In this document: piece after piece, positions 33,316-41,258 of the stretch
Position numbering within the stretch: the first letter of the stretch is position 1
Layout of the letters: each line of letters begins with the position of its first letter
NCBI RefSeq assembly: GCF_014174305.1
Contig: NZ_JABEQH010000025.1
Coordinates: 1 to 50,385 of the forward strand
From: Gluconacetobacter johannae
GTDB taxonomy: Bacteria; Pseudomonadota; Alphaproteobacteria; Acetobacterales; Acetobacteraceae
Direction of reading: 5' to 3'
Length of the DNA: 50,385 nucleotides
Notes under the pieces: generated by a model
Seen by the model: the letters and a program-made list of their open reading frames with translations, nothing else
Databases searched by the model: none
Told to the model about the DNA's origin: nothing
Program-made: the position numbers and the translations under genes

Positions 33316-33406
33316 GGTGGGTCTGGTGGGGCGGGGGGAGCCGGTACGTGGGACGTGGCGGTGACGCTTTTCCGGTACCGGGGGAGGGGGACCCTCCAGA
33401 CCCACC
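33316..33406. repeat. Nested inverted repeats between replication and packaging genes
   Basis: The outer arms are GGTGGGTCTGG (33316-33326) and CCAGACCCACC (33396-33406), 11 perfect pairs. The inner arms are CCGGTAC (33341-33347) and GTACCGG (33375-33381), and the right inner arm is itself a CCGGTACCGG palindrome. No gene is here. It could be a packaging start site, an origin or a structured RNA. Confidence 0.55.
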
Positions 33407-33430
33407 ATAGCCACCATCGGGTGGAATAAG

Positions 33431-33459
33431 GATATCTCTTGATGGAATCGGGAGATATC
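33431..33459 (+). promoter_or_regulatory. GATATCTC inverted repeat upstream of the small terminase gene
   Basis: GATATCTC (33431-33438) and GAGATATC (33452-33459) are separated by 13 bases, about 30 bases before the ATG of the small terminase gene. The place suits a late-promoter operator or activator site. No good -35/-10 pair was found. Confidence 0.45.
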
Positions 33460-33490
33460 TTGCCTCTGACGGGAAAGTTCGGGGGCGGGC

Positions 33491-34009
33491 ATGGCGGTGG
33501 AGCAGGGGAAGGCGGACGGGGTTCTGTCGCTGCGCCAGCAGCGGTTCGTTGCGGAATATCTGGTCGATCTGAATGGACGGCAGGCGGCGATCCGGGTGGG
33601 GTACAGTGCGCGCAACGCGGAGCGGCAGGTCACCAAGCTGATGGCGCGGCCCGCGGTGCGCGCGGCGATCGCGGCGGGGCAGGCGACGCGGGTGCGACGG
33701 ACGGAGGTCAGTCAGGACCGGGTGATTTCGGAACTGTCGTGCCTGGCGTTCTATGACGCCGGGGTGATCGGGGCGCAGCGGCTGGAGGGGCCGGCGGATA
33801 TCGCGGGCCTGCCGGAGGATGTGCGGCGGGCGATCGTCGGGTGGTCGTGGGACAAGGCCGGGAACTTCACGGTGAAGCTGTCGCCCAAGACGGCCAGCCT
33901 GGACCTGCTGGCGCGGCATCTGGGGTTGCTGAAGGACGTGCGGCAGCATCTGGGCAAGGACGGGCGGCCGGTCGATCCGCCGGCGACCTATACCGTATTG
34001 GTGCGCTGA
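33491..34009 (+). CDS. Phage terminase small subunit
   Basis: The 172-residue protein begins with the characteristic LSLRQQRFVAEYLVDLNGRQAAIRVGYSARNAERQVTKL block (read in pieces: LRQQRFVAEYLVDLNGRQAA, RVGYSARNAE). This is a DNA-binding helix-turn-helix of the Terminase_2 type. The central VSQDRVISELSCLAFYDAG oligomerisation region and an end that mentions the large-subunit contact region follow (LDLLARHLGLLKD). It recognises the packaging site and hands DNA to the large subunit. It opens the morphogenesis run after the structured intergenic stretch. Confidence 0.9.
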   Translation: MAVEQGKADGVLSLRQQRFVAEYLVDLNGRQAAIRVGYSARNAERQVTKLMARPAVRAAIAAGQATRVRRTEVSQDRVISELSCLAFYDAGVIGAQRLEGPADIAGLPEDVRRAIVGWSWDKAGNFTVKLSPKTASLDLLARHLGLLKDVRQHLGKDGRPVDPPATYTVLVR

Positions 34010-34047
34010 ACGCGTTGTATGCGGTTTTCGAAAAAGGGGGACATGAC

Positions 34048-34305
34048 ATGGCGATTCGCCAGCACAAGCAGATGGCCGAGACCGGCCGGGTTCCCGACGA
34101 GGCGTCGGATTTCGGCATTCCGTCCCTGGCGCAGGTGAATGGCGGGCGGGAGAGCCCGGACCGCGCGCGGGCCGGCGCGGTGCTGGACGACGGCGCGCGG
34201 GGGTGTGCGCCGCCCCTGTCGCGCGGCGGCGGGCGGATGCCGGCGTCGGCCGAGCCCGACCATGGGCCGCATCGCGCCGGGCGGCGGGACGGCCTGACGC
34301 GATGA
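34048..34305 (+). CDS. Small hypothetical phage protein
   Basis: The 85-residue frame starts at ATG 34048 after AAAGGGGG. It begins MAIRQHKQMAETGRVPDEAS, with FGIPSLAQVNGGRES next, and ends in an Arg/Pro/Gly-rich tail. Its TGA overlaps the next ATG. No domain recognised. Position between the terminase subunits suggests a packaging accessory, unproved. Confidence 0.55.
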   Translation: MAIRQHKQMAETGRVPDEASDFGIPSLAQVNGGRESPDRARAGAVLDDGARGCAPPLSRGGGRMPASAEPDHGPHRAGRRDGLTR

Positions 34306-34484
34306 GCGGCGGCCCCGCCGGGGCGGGGGGGATGGCCGACGGGGACTATGTGCCCGGCTGGGCGGATTCGGGGGATCATCCGGCGTTCGATGCGGCGCAT
34401 TCTGGAAATGCGCTGGCGGAGAGCGGGATGATGCCGGGGTGTGTGGCGCCCGAACGGGTGGTGGAGGACGAGGACCGGCGATGA
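34302..34484 (+). CDS. Small hypothetical phage protein
   Basis: A 60-residue acidic, Gly-rich frame (MSGGPAGAGGMADGDYVPGW, then WADSGDHPAFDAAHSGNALA). It overlaps both neighbours by ATGA (34302-34305 and 34481-34484), a hallmark of translational coupling in this operon. No function recognised. Confidence 0.5.
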   Translation: MSGGPAGAGGMADGDYVPGWADSGDHPAFDAAHSGNALAESGMMPGCVAPERVVEDEDRR

Positions 34485-35962
34485 CGGCGCTGTCGTACAA
34501 CCGGGATGCGGTGCCGACGGTGCGGGCGTTCATGGCGTCGGACGCCTTCGTGCGCGGGCTGATGGGGCCGTTCGGGTCGGGCAAGAGTTCGGGTTGCGTG
34601 TGGGAGATCATCCTGCGCGGGCTGCGGCAGGCGCCGGGGCCGGACGGGGTGCGGCGCAGCCGGTGGGCGGTGATCCGCAATTCCTACCGCCAGCTTGAGG
34701 ACACCACGATCCGGACGGTGCACCAGTGGTTTCCGCCGGCGCGGTTCGGGCGGTGGAAGCCGACCGATCATTCCTACGTCATCGACCGGATGCGGAACGA
34801 GGGGGACGACGCGCCGGTCGAGATCGAATTCCTGTTCCGCGCGCTGGACCGGCCCGACCAGGTGGGCAACCTGCTGTCGCTGGAGCTGACGGGGGCGTGG
34901 ATCAACGAGGCGCGCGAGGTGCCGTGGGCGATCGTCGAGGCGGTGCAGGGGCGTGTGGGGCGCTATCCGGCGCGGCGCGACGGGGGCGCGACGTGGTCGG
35001 GCCTTATCATGGACACCAACCCGCCGGATGCGGAATCGGACTGGTTCCGGTTTTTCGAGGAGCAGGACCACAGCGCGGCCATCGCGGCGCTGGCCGCGGG
35101 CCTGCCGGGGATGACGGCGGACGGCTTTGCGCGGCTGTTCCGCCAGCCGGGCGGGCTGAGTGCCGGGGCCGAGAACCTGGAGAACCTGCCGCCGGCCTAT
35201 TACCAGCGGCTGGCGGTCGGGAAAAGTGACGAGTGGGTCAAGGTCTATATCGACGGGGACTATGGCTTCGTCATGGATGGCAGGCCGGTGTTCGGGGAAT
35301 ATGCCGATGGGTTCCATTGCGCGGAATGCCGGACGGCGCCGGACCTGCCGATCTATCGCGGGTGGGATTTCGGGCTGACGCCGGCGTGCGTGTGGAGCCA
35401 GGTGCTGCCGTCGGGCCAGTGGATCGTGGTGGATGAGCTGGTGTCGTCGTCGATGGGCATCGACCGGTTTTCGGACGAGGTGATGCAGCATTCGGCGCGG
35501 CATTACCCGCGCAGCGCCTTCATCGACGTGGGCGACCCGGCGGGCACGCAGCGGGCGCAGACCGACGAGCGGACGTGTTTCGAGATTCTGCATGCCAAGG
35601 GCATCGGCATCGAGCCGGGGCAGCAGGGGCTGGCGATCCGGCTGGAGAGCGTACGCAAGCCGTTGCGGACGCTGGTGGATGGAGCACAGCCGGGATTTCT
35701 GCTGCATCCGCGTTGCAGGATGCTGCGGCGGGCGCTGATGGGCGGCTATCGCTACCGCCGCATGCAGGTGGGCGGCGAACGCTATGCCGACCGGCCGGAG
35801 AAGAACCGGTGGTCGCACGTCACCGACGCGCTGCAATACGTGGCGACCCGGCTGTTCGGCCCGTCGCTGCGCTTTGCCGAGGCCGGCGCGGGGGACGGGG
35901 ACGAGGATTTCAACGCGCATCCGGCGAGCGACCGGACGCGATCGAGCGTGACGGGGTACTGA
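34481..35962 (+). CDS. terL: Phage terminase large subunit
   Basis: The 493-residue packaging motor and nuclease is close to the size of P22 gp2. Walker A is MGPFGSGKSS (about 28-37), Walker B is LTGAWINEAREV (about 142), and the coupling motif is MDTNPP. The C-terminal RNase H-like nuclease has IYRGWDFGLTPACVW (about 291), FIDVGDPAG (about 347) and the last acidic motif in HVTDALQYVATRLF (about 447). It docks on the portal and drives DNA into the prohead with ATP, then cuts it. It overlaps the gene before and touches the one after. Confidence 0.95.
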   Translation: MTALSYNRDAVPTVRAFMASDAFVRGLMGPFGSGKSSGCVWEIILRGLRQAPGPDGVRRSRWAVIRNSYRQLEDTTIRTVHQWFPPARFGRWKPTDHSYVIDRMRNEGDDAPVEIEFLFRALDRPDQVGNLLSLELTGAWINEAREVPWAIVEAVQGRVGRYPARRDGGATWSGLIMDTNPPDAESDWFRFFEEQDHSAAIAALAAGLPGMTADGFARLFRQPGGLSAGAENLENLPPAYYQRLAVGKSDEWVKVYIDGDYGFVMDGRPVFGEYADGFHCAECRTAPDLPIYRGWDFGLTPACVWSQVLPSGQWIVVDELVSSSMGIDRFSDEVMQHSARHYPRSAFIDVGDPAGTQRAQTDERTCFEILHAKGIGIEPGQQGLAIRLESVRKPLRTLVDGAQPGFLLHPRCRMLRRALMGGYRYRRMQVGGERYADRPEKNRWSHVTDALQYVATRLFGPSLRFAEAGAGDGDEDFNAHPASDRTRSSVTGY

Positions 35963-36213
35963 TGGCGGGACTGATTATACCGGCGAGCGCCGTGCCCAGG
36001 GCGGCTGCGGCGCGCAGTTGCCGGCAGTGCCGGTTCCATGGGCTGGAGGGGCCGGATGTGGTGTGCCGGCGCTATCCGCCGCAGGTGACGGTGGTGATGG
36101 TGCCGCAGCCCGCGCCGCGCGTGGGGCAACTGGCGCCGCAGCCCTTTGCGACCTTTCCGCCCGTGGTGCCCGAGCATGTCTGCGGCGAGTTCGCGGCCGG
36201 GGGGCGGGCATGA
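35962..36213 (+). CDS. Small Cys-containing phage protein
   Basis: An 83-residue frame with CRQCRFHG, VVCRRYPP and HVCGEF, four Cys arranged like a treble-clef or zinc-binding knuckle, plus a Pro/Val-rich middle. It overlaps terL by TGATG and the portal gene by ATGA. Function unknown; similar small zinc-binding-like proteins are found between terminase and portal genes in other prophages. Confidence 0.65.
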   Translation: MAGLIIPASAVPRAAAARSCRQCRFHGLEGPDVVCRRYPPQVTVVMVPQPAPRVGQLAPQPFATFPPVVPEHVCGEFAAGGRA

Positions 36214-38360
36214 GCGCGGGGGAGGTGGATGATGTCCTGACCGGGGATGCGGCCGAGGGGCCGGACATGGAACAGGCGCGGCGTCTGCGGCGCTGGATCG
36301 AAAGCCCGAACATCGCCGGGGAGCTGGACGAGGAGACGTGTGCCGCCATCGCGCAGCGGGTACGGCGGGAATACGACATGGACGACGCCAGCCGTGGCCC
36401 GTGGAAGGAAAAATACCGGCGCTGGCTGGATCTGGCGCAGCAGGTGGCCGAACCCAAGACCTATCCCTGGCCGGGGGCGTCGAACGTCATCTTTCCGCTG
36501 CTGACCATTGCGGCGGTGCAGTTCGCGGCGCGGGCCTATCCGGCCATCGTGCGCGACCGCGACGTGGTGCGGGGCACCGTGCTGGGCCGCGACGACGGGG
36601 TGCCGGCGATGGACCCGCTGTGCCCCGGCCGGCCGCTGGTGGGGCCGGACGGCGCGCCGGTCTGGCTGGTGCCGCCGGGCGCGCGGCGGACGCGGGCGGA
36701 TGCCATCGGCCGGCACATGAGCTGGCAGGTGCTGGACGAGATGGAGGAGTGGGAGGAGCAGACCGACAAGCTGCTGCTGAAACTGTCGATTGTCGGCGTG
36801 ATGTTTCGCAAGACCTATTTCGACCCGGCGTTGCAGCGCAATGTCAGCGAGACGGTCGATCCGCTGCGGCTGTGCATCGACTACAACGCCAAATCGTTCG
36901 CCACCGCGCCGCGCATCACCGAGGAGATCGACCTGTACCCGTGGGAGGTGCAGGAGCGCATCCGCGCCGGCCTGTTCCTGGACGACGAGTACGGGTGCAA
37001 CCACGATGCGTCGCCGGACGACGACGCGCCGGTGACGTTCCTGGAGCAGCATCGGCGCATCGACCTGGACGAGGACGGCTATGCCGAGCCCTATATCGTG
37101 ACGATCGCGCGCGATTCCGGGCGGCTGGCGCGCATCGTGGCGGGATATGACATGGAAGGGGTGATGTTCGGCGCGGCCGACCATCGCATCCGCCGGATCG
37201 ACCCGGTGCCGTACTACACCAAGTTTCCGTTCATTCCGTCGCCGGACTCGGCGATCTACGACATCGGGTTCGGCACCCTGCTGCATCCGTTGAACGAGGC
37301 GGTGAACACCAGCCTGAACCAGATGTTCGACGCCGCCCATCTGGCGAACGCGGGGGGCGGGTTCATCGGGTCGGGCCTGTCGCTGAATGCGGGGTCGGTG
37401 CGCTTTCAGGTGGGCGAATACAAGGTGGTGAACGCGCCGGGGGCGGCGCTGCGGGAGAACCTGGTGCCGCTGGCCTTTCCGGGGCCGAACCCGGTGCTGT
37501 TCCAGCTTCTGACCTTTCTGGTCGATGCGGGGCGCGAGATTGCGTCGGTGAAGGACATCCTGTCGGGCGCGATGCCGGGCGGCAACACGCCGGGGGTGCT
37601 GGGGCTGGCGGTGATCCAGCAGGGGCTGAAGGTGTTCAGCGCCATCTTCAAGCGCGTGCATCGCAGCCTGGGGGCCGAGTTTCGGAAACTGTACCGGCTG
37701 AACCGGATCTATCTGCCCGACGAGGTGGGGTTTCGGGTCGGGGCCGGATATTTCAGCGTCACCCGCGCCGATTACGAGCAGGGCAGCGGGGTGGAGCCGG
37801 TGTCGGACCCGGAAATCGTCACCGACATGCAGAAGCTGGCGCGGGCCAACTTCCTGCTGGCGTTCAAGGACGACCCCTGGTGCGACGGGCACGAGATCCG
37901 CCGTCGCGCCTTCGACGCCGCCGCGATCGGCGAGGTGGGGCGCGTGTTGCGCGACCGGCCGGCGCCGAACCTCGACGCCGTGAGCCGGGCGCAGGACCTG
38001 GCGTTGCGCGCCCGGCGCGAGGCGCGCGAGGGGGCGGCGAGCGAGGGCCGCCAGCGCGTGCAGGAGATCGAGGCGCTGGCGGGGGCGATCCTGCGGCTGG
38101 CGCAGGCGCGCAAGGCGGAAGCCGATGCGGGGGGCGGGGCCGACCGGGGCGCGATGGACAGGGAATTGGCGGATCTGGAGGCATGGCGTGAGGAGTTCGG
38201 AAATGACGGATCGGCCGATGTCGGAGGGGACGGACCGGGAGGAGATCCGCGACCGCCGGCGGGCGGCGCTGGCGGAGCTGACCGAGGGGGATTTCCAGGC
38301 GTGGCGGCATCATCCGGTGACGCGGGCGGTGCTGCTGTTCCTTGGGGATTACCGCGATAG
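36210..38360 (+). CDS. Phage portal protein, P22-like
   Basis: The 716-residue protein is about the length of the P22 portal (725). Helical N-terminal half with WPGASNVIFPLLTIAAVQFA and FPFIPSPDSAIYDIGFGTLL. The core is LHPLNEAVNTSLNQMFDAAH and SVKDILSGAMPGGNTPGVLG, typical of portals that form the dodecameric DNA gate at one capsid vertex. A coiled-coil-like region lies near 600-680. The final 50 or so residues are a Gly/Ala/Asp-rich run whose coding region (38203-38360) also encodes the next gene in another frame, so the original stop may have been lost. Confidence 0.88.
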   Translation: MSAGEVDDVLTGDAAEGPDMEQARRLRRWIESPNIAGELDEETCAAIAQRVRREYDMDDASRGPWKEKYRRWLDLAQQVAEPKTYPWPGASNVIFPLLTIAAVQFAARAYPAIVRDRDVVRGTVLGRDDGVPAMDPLCPGRPLVGPDGAPVWLVPPGARRTRADAIGRHMSWQVLDEMEEWEEQTDKLLLKLSIVGVMFRKTYFDPALQRNVSETVDPLRLCIDYNAKSFATAPRITEEIDLYPWEVQERIRAGLFLDDEYGCNHDASPDDDAPVTFLEQHRRIDLDEDGYAEPYIVTIARDSGRLARIVAGYDMEGVMFGAADHRIRRIDPVPYYTKFPFIPSPDSAIYDIGFGTLLHPLNEAVNTSLNQMFDAAHLANAGGGFIGSGLSLNAGSVRFQVGEYKVVNAPGAALRENLVPLAFPGPNPVLFQLLTFLVDAGREIASVKDILSGAMPGGNTPGVLGLAVIQQGLKVFSAIFKRVHRSLGAEFRKLYRLNRIYLPDEVGFRVGAGYFSVTRADYEQGSGVEPVSDPEIVTDMQKLARANFLLAFKDDPWCDGHEIRRRAFDAAAIGEVGRVLRDRPAPNLDAVSRAQDLALRARREAREGAASEGRQRVQEIEALAGAILRLAQARKAEADAGGGADRGAMDRELADLEAWREEFGNDGSADVGGDGPGGDPRPPAGGAGGADRGGFPGVAASSGDAGGAAVPWGLPR

Positions 38361-38511
38361 CCTGGACCAGGGGCTGCTGGGGCACTGGCGCGCCGGCACG
38401 CTGGTGCTGGCGCAGGAACACGAGACGCGGGGGCGGAGCCTGCTGGCCGGCGAGATCGCCGGGCTGGACCGGGACGTGCTGCGGACATTCTATGGCGGGG
38501 ACGATGTGTGA
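38203..38511 (+). CDS. Small phage protein overlapping the portal gene
   Basis: A 102-residue helical protein (REEIRDRRRAALAELTEGDF, HPVTRAVLLFLGDYRDSLDQ, HWRAGTLVLAQEHETRGRSL) with normal amino-acid make-up. This is more protein-like in the overlap than the portal frame. The start may be ATG 38203 or 38218. The 158-base overlap with the portal gene is unusually long. The family is unknown. Its place between the portal gene and the GroES-like gene suggests a head-assembly role. Confidence 0.7.
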   Translation: MTDRPMSEGTDREEIRDRRRAALAELTEGDFQAWRHHPVTRAVLLFLGDYRDSLDQGLLGHWRAGTLVLAQEHETRGRSLLAGEIAGLDRDVLRTFYGGDDV

Positions 38512-38939
38512 TGCGTGAGGGACGGATTCTGAAACTCGACCGGCAGGAATATGTCGTTTCGGACTGGGACGGGGTGAACCGGGCGGGGTATGTGCCGCTG
38601 GACGACAAGATTCTGGTGCTGGCGGACATTCATGCTGACATCACCAGCGGCGCGGTGCAGTTGCCGGCCGAGTATGTCGAGCGGCAGACCCTGGCCGCCG
38701 AGCACGGCACCGTGATTGCCGTGGGGCCGGCGGCGTTTCGCTGGAACGACGACGGCACGCGGCAGTGGGAAGGGCGCATCCCCCGGCCGGGCGACCGGGT
38801 CTATTTCGAGCGCTATGCCGGGCAGTTGCTGAAGGGCGAGGACGGGCGGATGTACCGGCTGATGTCGCAACGCTGCATCGCGGCGATCGGTGTCGGCGCG
38901 GAATCGGACAATGACGAGATGATGGAAGGGACGATCTGA
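38511..38939 (+). CDS. Phage GroES-like co-chaperonin
   Basis: A 142-residue protein with the GroES barrel pattern: YVPLDDKILVLADIHADITS (start strand and early loop), then AEHGTVIAVGPAAFRW. This is followed by IPRPGDRVYFERYAGQLLKG (the GDRV-F-KY-G core) and MYRLMSQRCIAAIG (the L-x-x-x-D-x-x-A-I end). The stretch after ITSG (AVQLPAEYVERQTL) is where GroES has its mobile GroEL-binding loop. It is longer than host GroES (about 95) by an N-terminal extension and an acidic tail. Phage co-chaperonins such as T4 gp31 help GroEL fold capsid proteins. The gene lies just before scaffold and capsid genes, which fits. ATG 38511 overlaps the stop before it; GTG 38508 is possible. Confidence 0.75.
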   Translation: MREGRILKLDRQEYVVSDWDGVNRAGYVPLDDKILVLADIHADITSGAVQLPAEYVERQTLAAEHGTVIAVGPAAFRWNDDGTRQWEGRIPRPGDRVYFERYAGQLLKGEDGRMYRLMSQRCIAAIGVGAESDNDEMMEGTI

Positions 38940-39865
38940 TGTCGGATGTGCAGGACGAAGTGCCCGTCGTGGCCGATGCGGTGATGGAGGCCGGCGCGCC
39001 CGAGACGGCCGCGCCCGCAGTCCCCGAATCTGTGGCCTCTGAGCCGGTGGCTTCTGGGCCGGTGGCGCTGGATGTCGAGGCGCAGGCGCGGCGCATGGGC
39101 TGGGTGCCGCGCGAGGCGTTTCGCGGCGACCCGGCCAACTGGCGGCCGGCCGAGCAGTTTCTGGAGCGGGGCATGACCCTGTTGCCGGTGCTGCAACAGA
39201 ATTACCGCACCCTGGACAGCCGCTATGGCGCGGTGCAGGCGGAACTGCGCGAGACGCGGCAGGCGCTGGTCGATTTGACCGAGCGCGCGCGCCGGGCGGA
39301 CGAGCGGGCGCTGGGCCGGGCGATGAAGGAGATCGAATCCCGCAGGCAGCGGGCGGTGGCCGATGGCGATACCCGGGCCTTCGCCGTGGCGGAGCAGGAG
39401 TTGCAGGATCTGCGCGACAGTACGCCGCCCGTGCGGCCGGCCGCTCGGCCGGAGGCCGCCGGGGTGGGTGCGGGGGCCGGGGCGGTGCCGCCGGAAGTTG
39501 CGGCCTTCATGCAGGCGAATCCGTGGTTCGGCACCAATGAGGAGGCGCGGCAGGACGCGATTGCGATCCACGCGGCGGTGGACCGGCAGCATCCGCGCCT
39601 GCCGCTGGCCGAACGGCTGGAGATGACCCGGCGCAAGGTGCGGCAGTTGCATCCCGCGCTGTTCGAGAACGCGCGCCGGGTGGCGCCCGCCGCCGTCAGC
39701 CCCTCGCGCACCGAGGCGGCGCGGCCGGCCAACCCGCGCGGGTTCGACGCGCTGCCCGCCGAGGTGCGCCGGGAATTCGACCGCTATGCCCGCGCCCTGT
39801 CGGGCAAGGGGCAGCCGCTGACCCGCGAGGAATGGGCGGCCTATTACTGGGAGAACGAAGGATGA
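38939..39865 (+). CDS. Probable head scaffolding protein
   Basis: The 308-residue protein has an Ala/Pro/Glu-rich N-terminus. RMGWVPREAFRGDPANWRPA (about 53-72) is next, then a long charged coiled coil (about 85-170) and a helical C-terminus with basic residues (EMTRRKVRQLHPALFENARR). This make-up and its location between portal and coat genes match phage scaffolding proteins, which guide coat assembly and leave or are cleaved. P22 gp8 is 303 residues. Sequence identity with known scaffolds is not obvious. Confidence 0.65.
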   Translation: MSDVQDEVPVVADAVMEAGAPETAAPAVPESVASEPVASGPVALDVEAQARRMGWVPREAFRGDPANWRPAEQFLERGMTLLPVLQQNYRTLDSRYGAVQAELRETRQALVDLTERARRADERALGRAMKEIESRRQRAVADGDTRAFAVAEQELQDLRDSTPPVRPAARPEAAGVGAGAGAVPPEVAAFMQANPWFGTNEEARQDAIAIHAAVDRQHPRLPLAERLEMTRRKVRQLHPALFENARRVAPAAVSPSRTEAARPANPRGFDALPAEVRREFDRYARALSGKGQPLTREEWAAYYWENEG

Positions 39866-40335
39866 GCGACGAACAGCGCCGGCGCGTGCCGGCCGAGGGC
39901 GCGCGGGTGCGCGCCGAGATGCCCGTGGAGGCGGCGGGGCGGCGGGGCCGGAACGTCCGCAAGCCGTTCGGTACGCGCGAGCAGAAACTGGCTTATCCCG
40001 ACAGGGAGGGATACCATCGGCACTGGTTCAACGACGAACCCGGCCGCATCGCCCGCGCGCAGGATGCGGGCTATACCCAGGTGGATGACGACAGCGGCAA
40101 GCCCGTCAGCATGACCGTGGGCGTGGCGCGCGGCGGCGGGGCGCTGATTGCGTACTTGATGGAAATACCGATGGAATGGTATCGGGAAGACATGGCGGCG
40201 CAGGAGGCCCAGCAGCAGGAACTGCTGGCCCAGATCAGGCAGGGCCGCGTGCCCGGCGGGCCGACCGGCGCCGACCGCAATGCCCAGTACGTGCCGCGCG
40301 ATGTGGGAATCACTATCCGCGAGGAACGCCGCTGA
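39862..40335 (+). CDS. Hypothetical phage head-gene-cluster protein
   Basis: A 157-residue protein. The mid part is LAYPDREGYHRHWFNDEPGR, then IARAQDAGYTQVDDDSGKPV, with MEIPMEWYREDMAAQEAQQQ towards a helical C-terminus. The DREGYHRHWFND-type block is shared by a family found next to scaffold and coat genes in podoviruses of P22/N4-type clusters. Function not established. It overlaps the scaffold gene by ATGA and is followed by a repeat copy that breaks the tight packing. Confidence 0.65.
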   Translation: MSDEQRRRVPAEGARVRAEMPVEAAGRRGRNVRKPFGTREQKLAYPDREGYHRHWFNDEPGRIARAQDAGYTQVDDDSGKPVSMTVGVARGGGALIAYLMEIPMEWYREDMAAQEAQQQELLAQIRQGRVPGGPTGADRNAQYVPRDVGITIREERR

Positions 40336-40390
40336 GGCAGGCGTGATCGGGGCCCAGGGATGGCCCTTCCCGATACAGGCAATGACGAAG

Positions 40391-40505
40391 ATCGGGCTTT
40401 GCCCGAACCCACCAGGGCCTGAGGCCCTGGACCCCGATCGTGGACAAACGACTGGGTTTCCAAAGGGCGATGCCCTTTGGCGGGTTTCAGGGCGGAGCCC
40501 TGAGG
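40391..40505. repeat. Palindromic repeat copy E (full length)
   Basis: Four hairpins: CGGGCTTTGCCCG, CCAGGGCCTGAGGCCCTGG, CCAAAGGGCGATGCCCTTTGG and CAGGGCGGAGCCCTG. The linkers are almost those of copy B at 24858. It fills most of the 230-base gap between two prophage structural genes. Confidence 0.85.
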
Positions 40506-40565
40506 CACAGGCATAGACCTTGCGGCGCGCGCGCCGTTCCATCACTCGTGCAGGGGTCCTGCCAG

Positions 40566-41162
40566 ATGAATTCGAATATTGCCAGCGGCCTTCGGCCGTT
40601 ATCCTACATGTCCGGTGCGCCCTATAGTGGCGGCGTGCAGGTTTACTATGTGCCGGCCGGCAACCCGACGCCGCTGTTCATCGGCGACCCGCTGGTGGCG
40701 CTGGATGGTGTGGCCGATGCGAACGGCGTGCCGGGGGTGGGCATCGCCACCGCCGGGGGTTCCGGCGTCATCACCGGGGTGATGCAGGGCGTGGCCAACA
40801 ATGCCGGCGAGCTGGTGCTGCCGGTGGTGCAGAACCAGGCGCCGTACCTGCCGGCGGGGCAGGCGGCGTATGTCTATGTCGCCGACGATCCGAACCTTGT
40901 GTTCGCGGTGCAGGAAGATTCGGTCGGCGGGGCGCTGGCGGCCGGTGCGGTGTCGAAGAACGCCGACCTGGTGGCCGGGGCGGGTTCGACGGTCAACGGG
41001 TTTTCCGGCTGGCAGTTGCAGTCGGCCAGCGTGGGCACCACGGCGACGTTGCAGGTGCGGATTCTGCGGGCGTACCAGTCGATCGACAATGCCGTCGGGG
41101 CGAACGCGAAATGGCTGGTGCGGATCAACCTGCATTCGATCACCAGCCCGACCGGGATCTGA
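40566..41162 (+). CDS. Hypothetical phage structural protein upstream of coat protein
   Basis: A 198-residue protein, Gly/Val/Ala-rich and beta-looking. MNSNIASGLRPLSYMSGAPY leads into GGVQVYYVPAGNPTPLFIGD, and the C-terminus is AKWLVRINLHSITSPTGI. Proteins like this precede the major coat gene in several podovirus-like prophages and may be decoration or capsid-associated. No certain family. It stands between a repeat copy and the coat gene. Confidence 0.7.
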   Translation: MNSNIASGLRPLSYMSGAPYSGGVQVYYVPAGNPTPLFIGDPLVALDGVADANGVPGVGIATAGGSGVITGVMQGVANNAGELVLPVVQNQAPYLPAGQAAYVYVADDPNLVFAVQEDSVGGALAAGAVSKNADLVAGAGSTVNGFSGWQLQSASVGTTATLQVRILRAYQSIDNAVGANAKWLVRINLHSITSPTGI

Positions 41163-41258
41163 CGCGGTGGGCCTTCGGCGTGGTCCGGGGGCGCTGCGAT
41201 CGTGAAAAACATCGAGCGGGCCGTGCGGTTTTGTCGCGCGGGCTGAGGAGCGATTTCA

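Noticed and set aside
40336-40560. Small proteins predicted from frames across the repeat copies
   Set aside because: Frames there encode the recurring peptide of the palindromic repeat (for example GFQRAMPFGGFQGGALR) and reappear at each copy, so they are repeat translation rather than genes.
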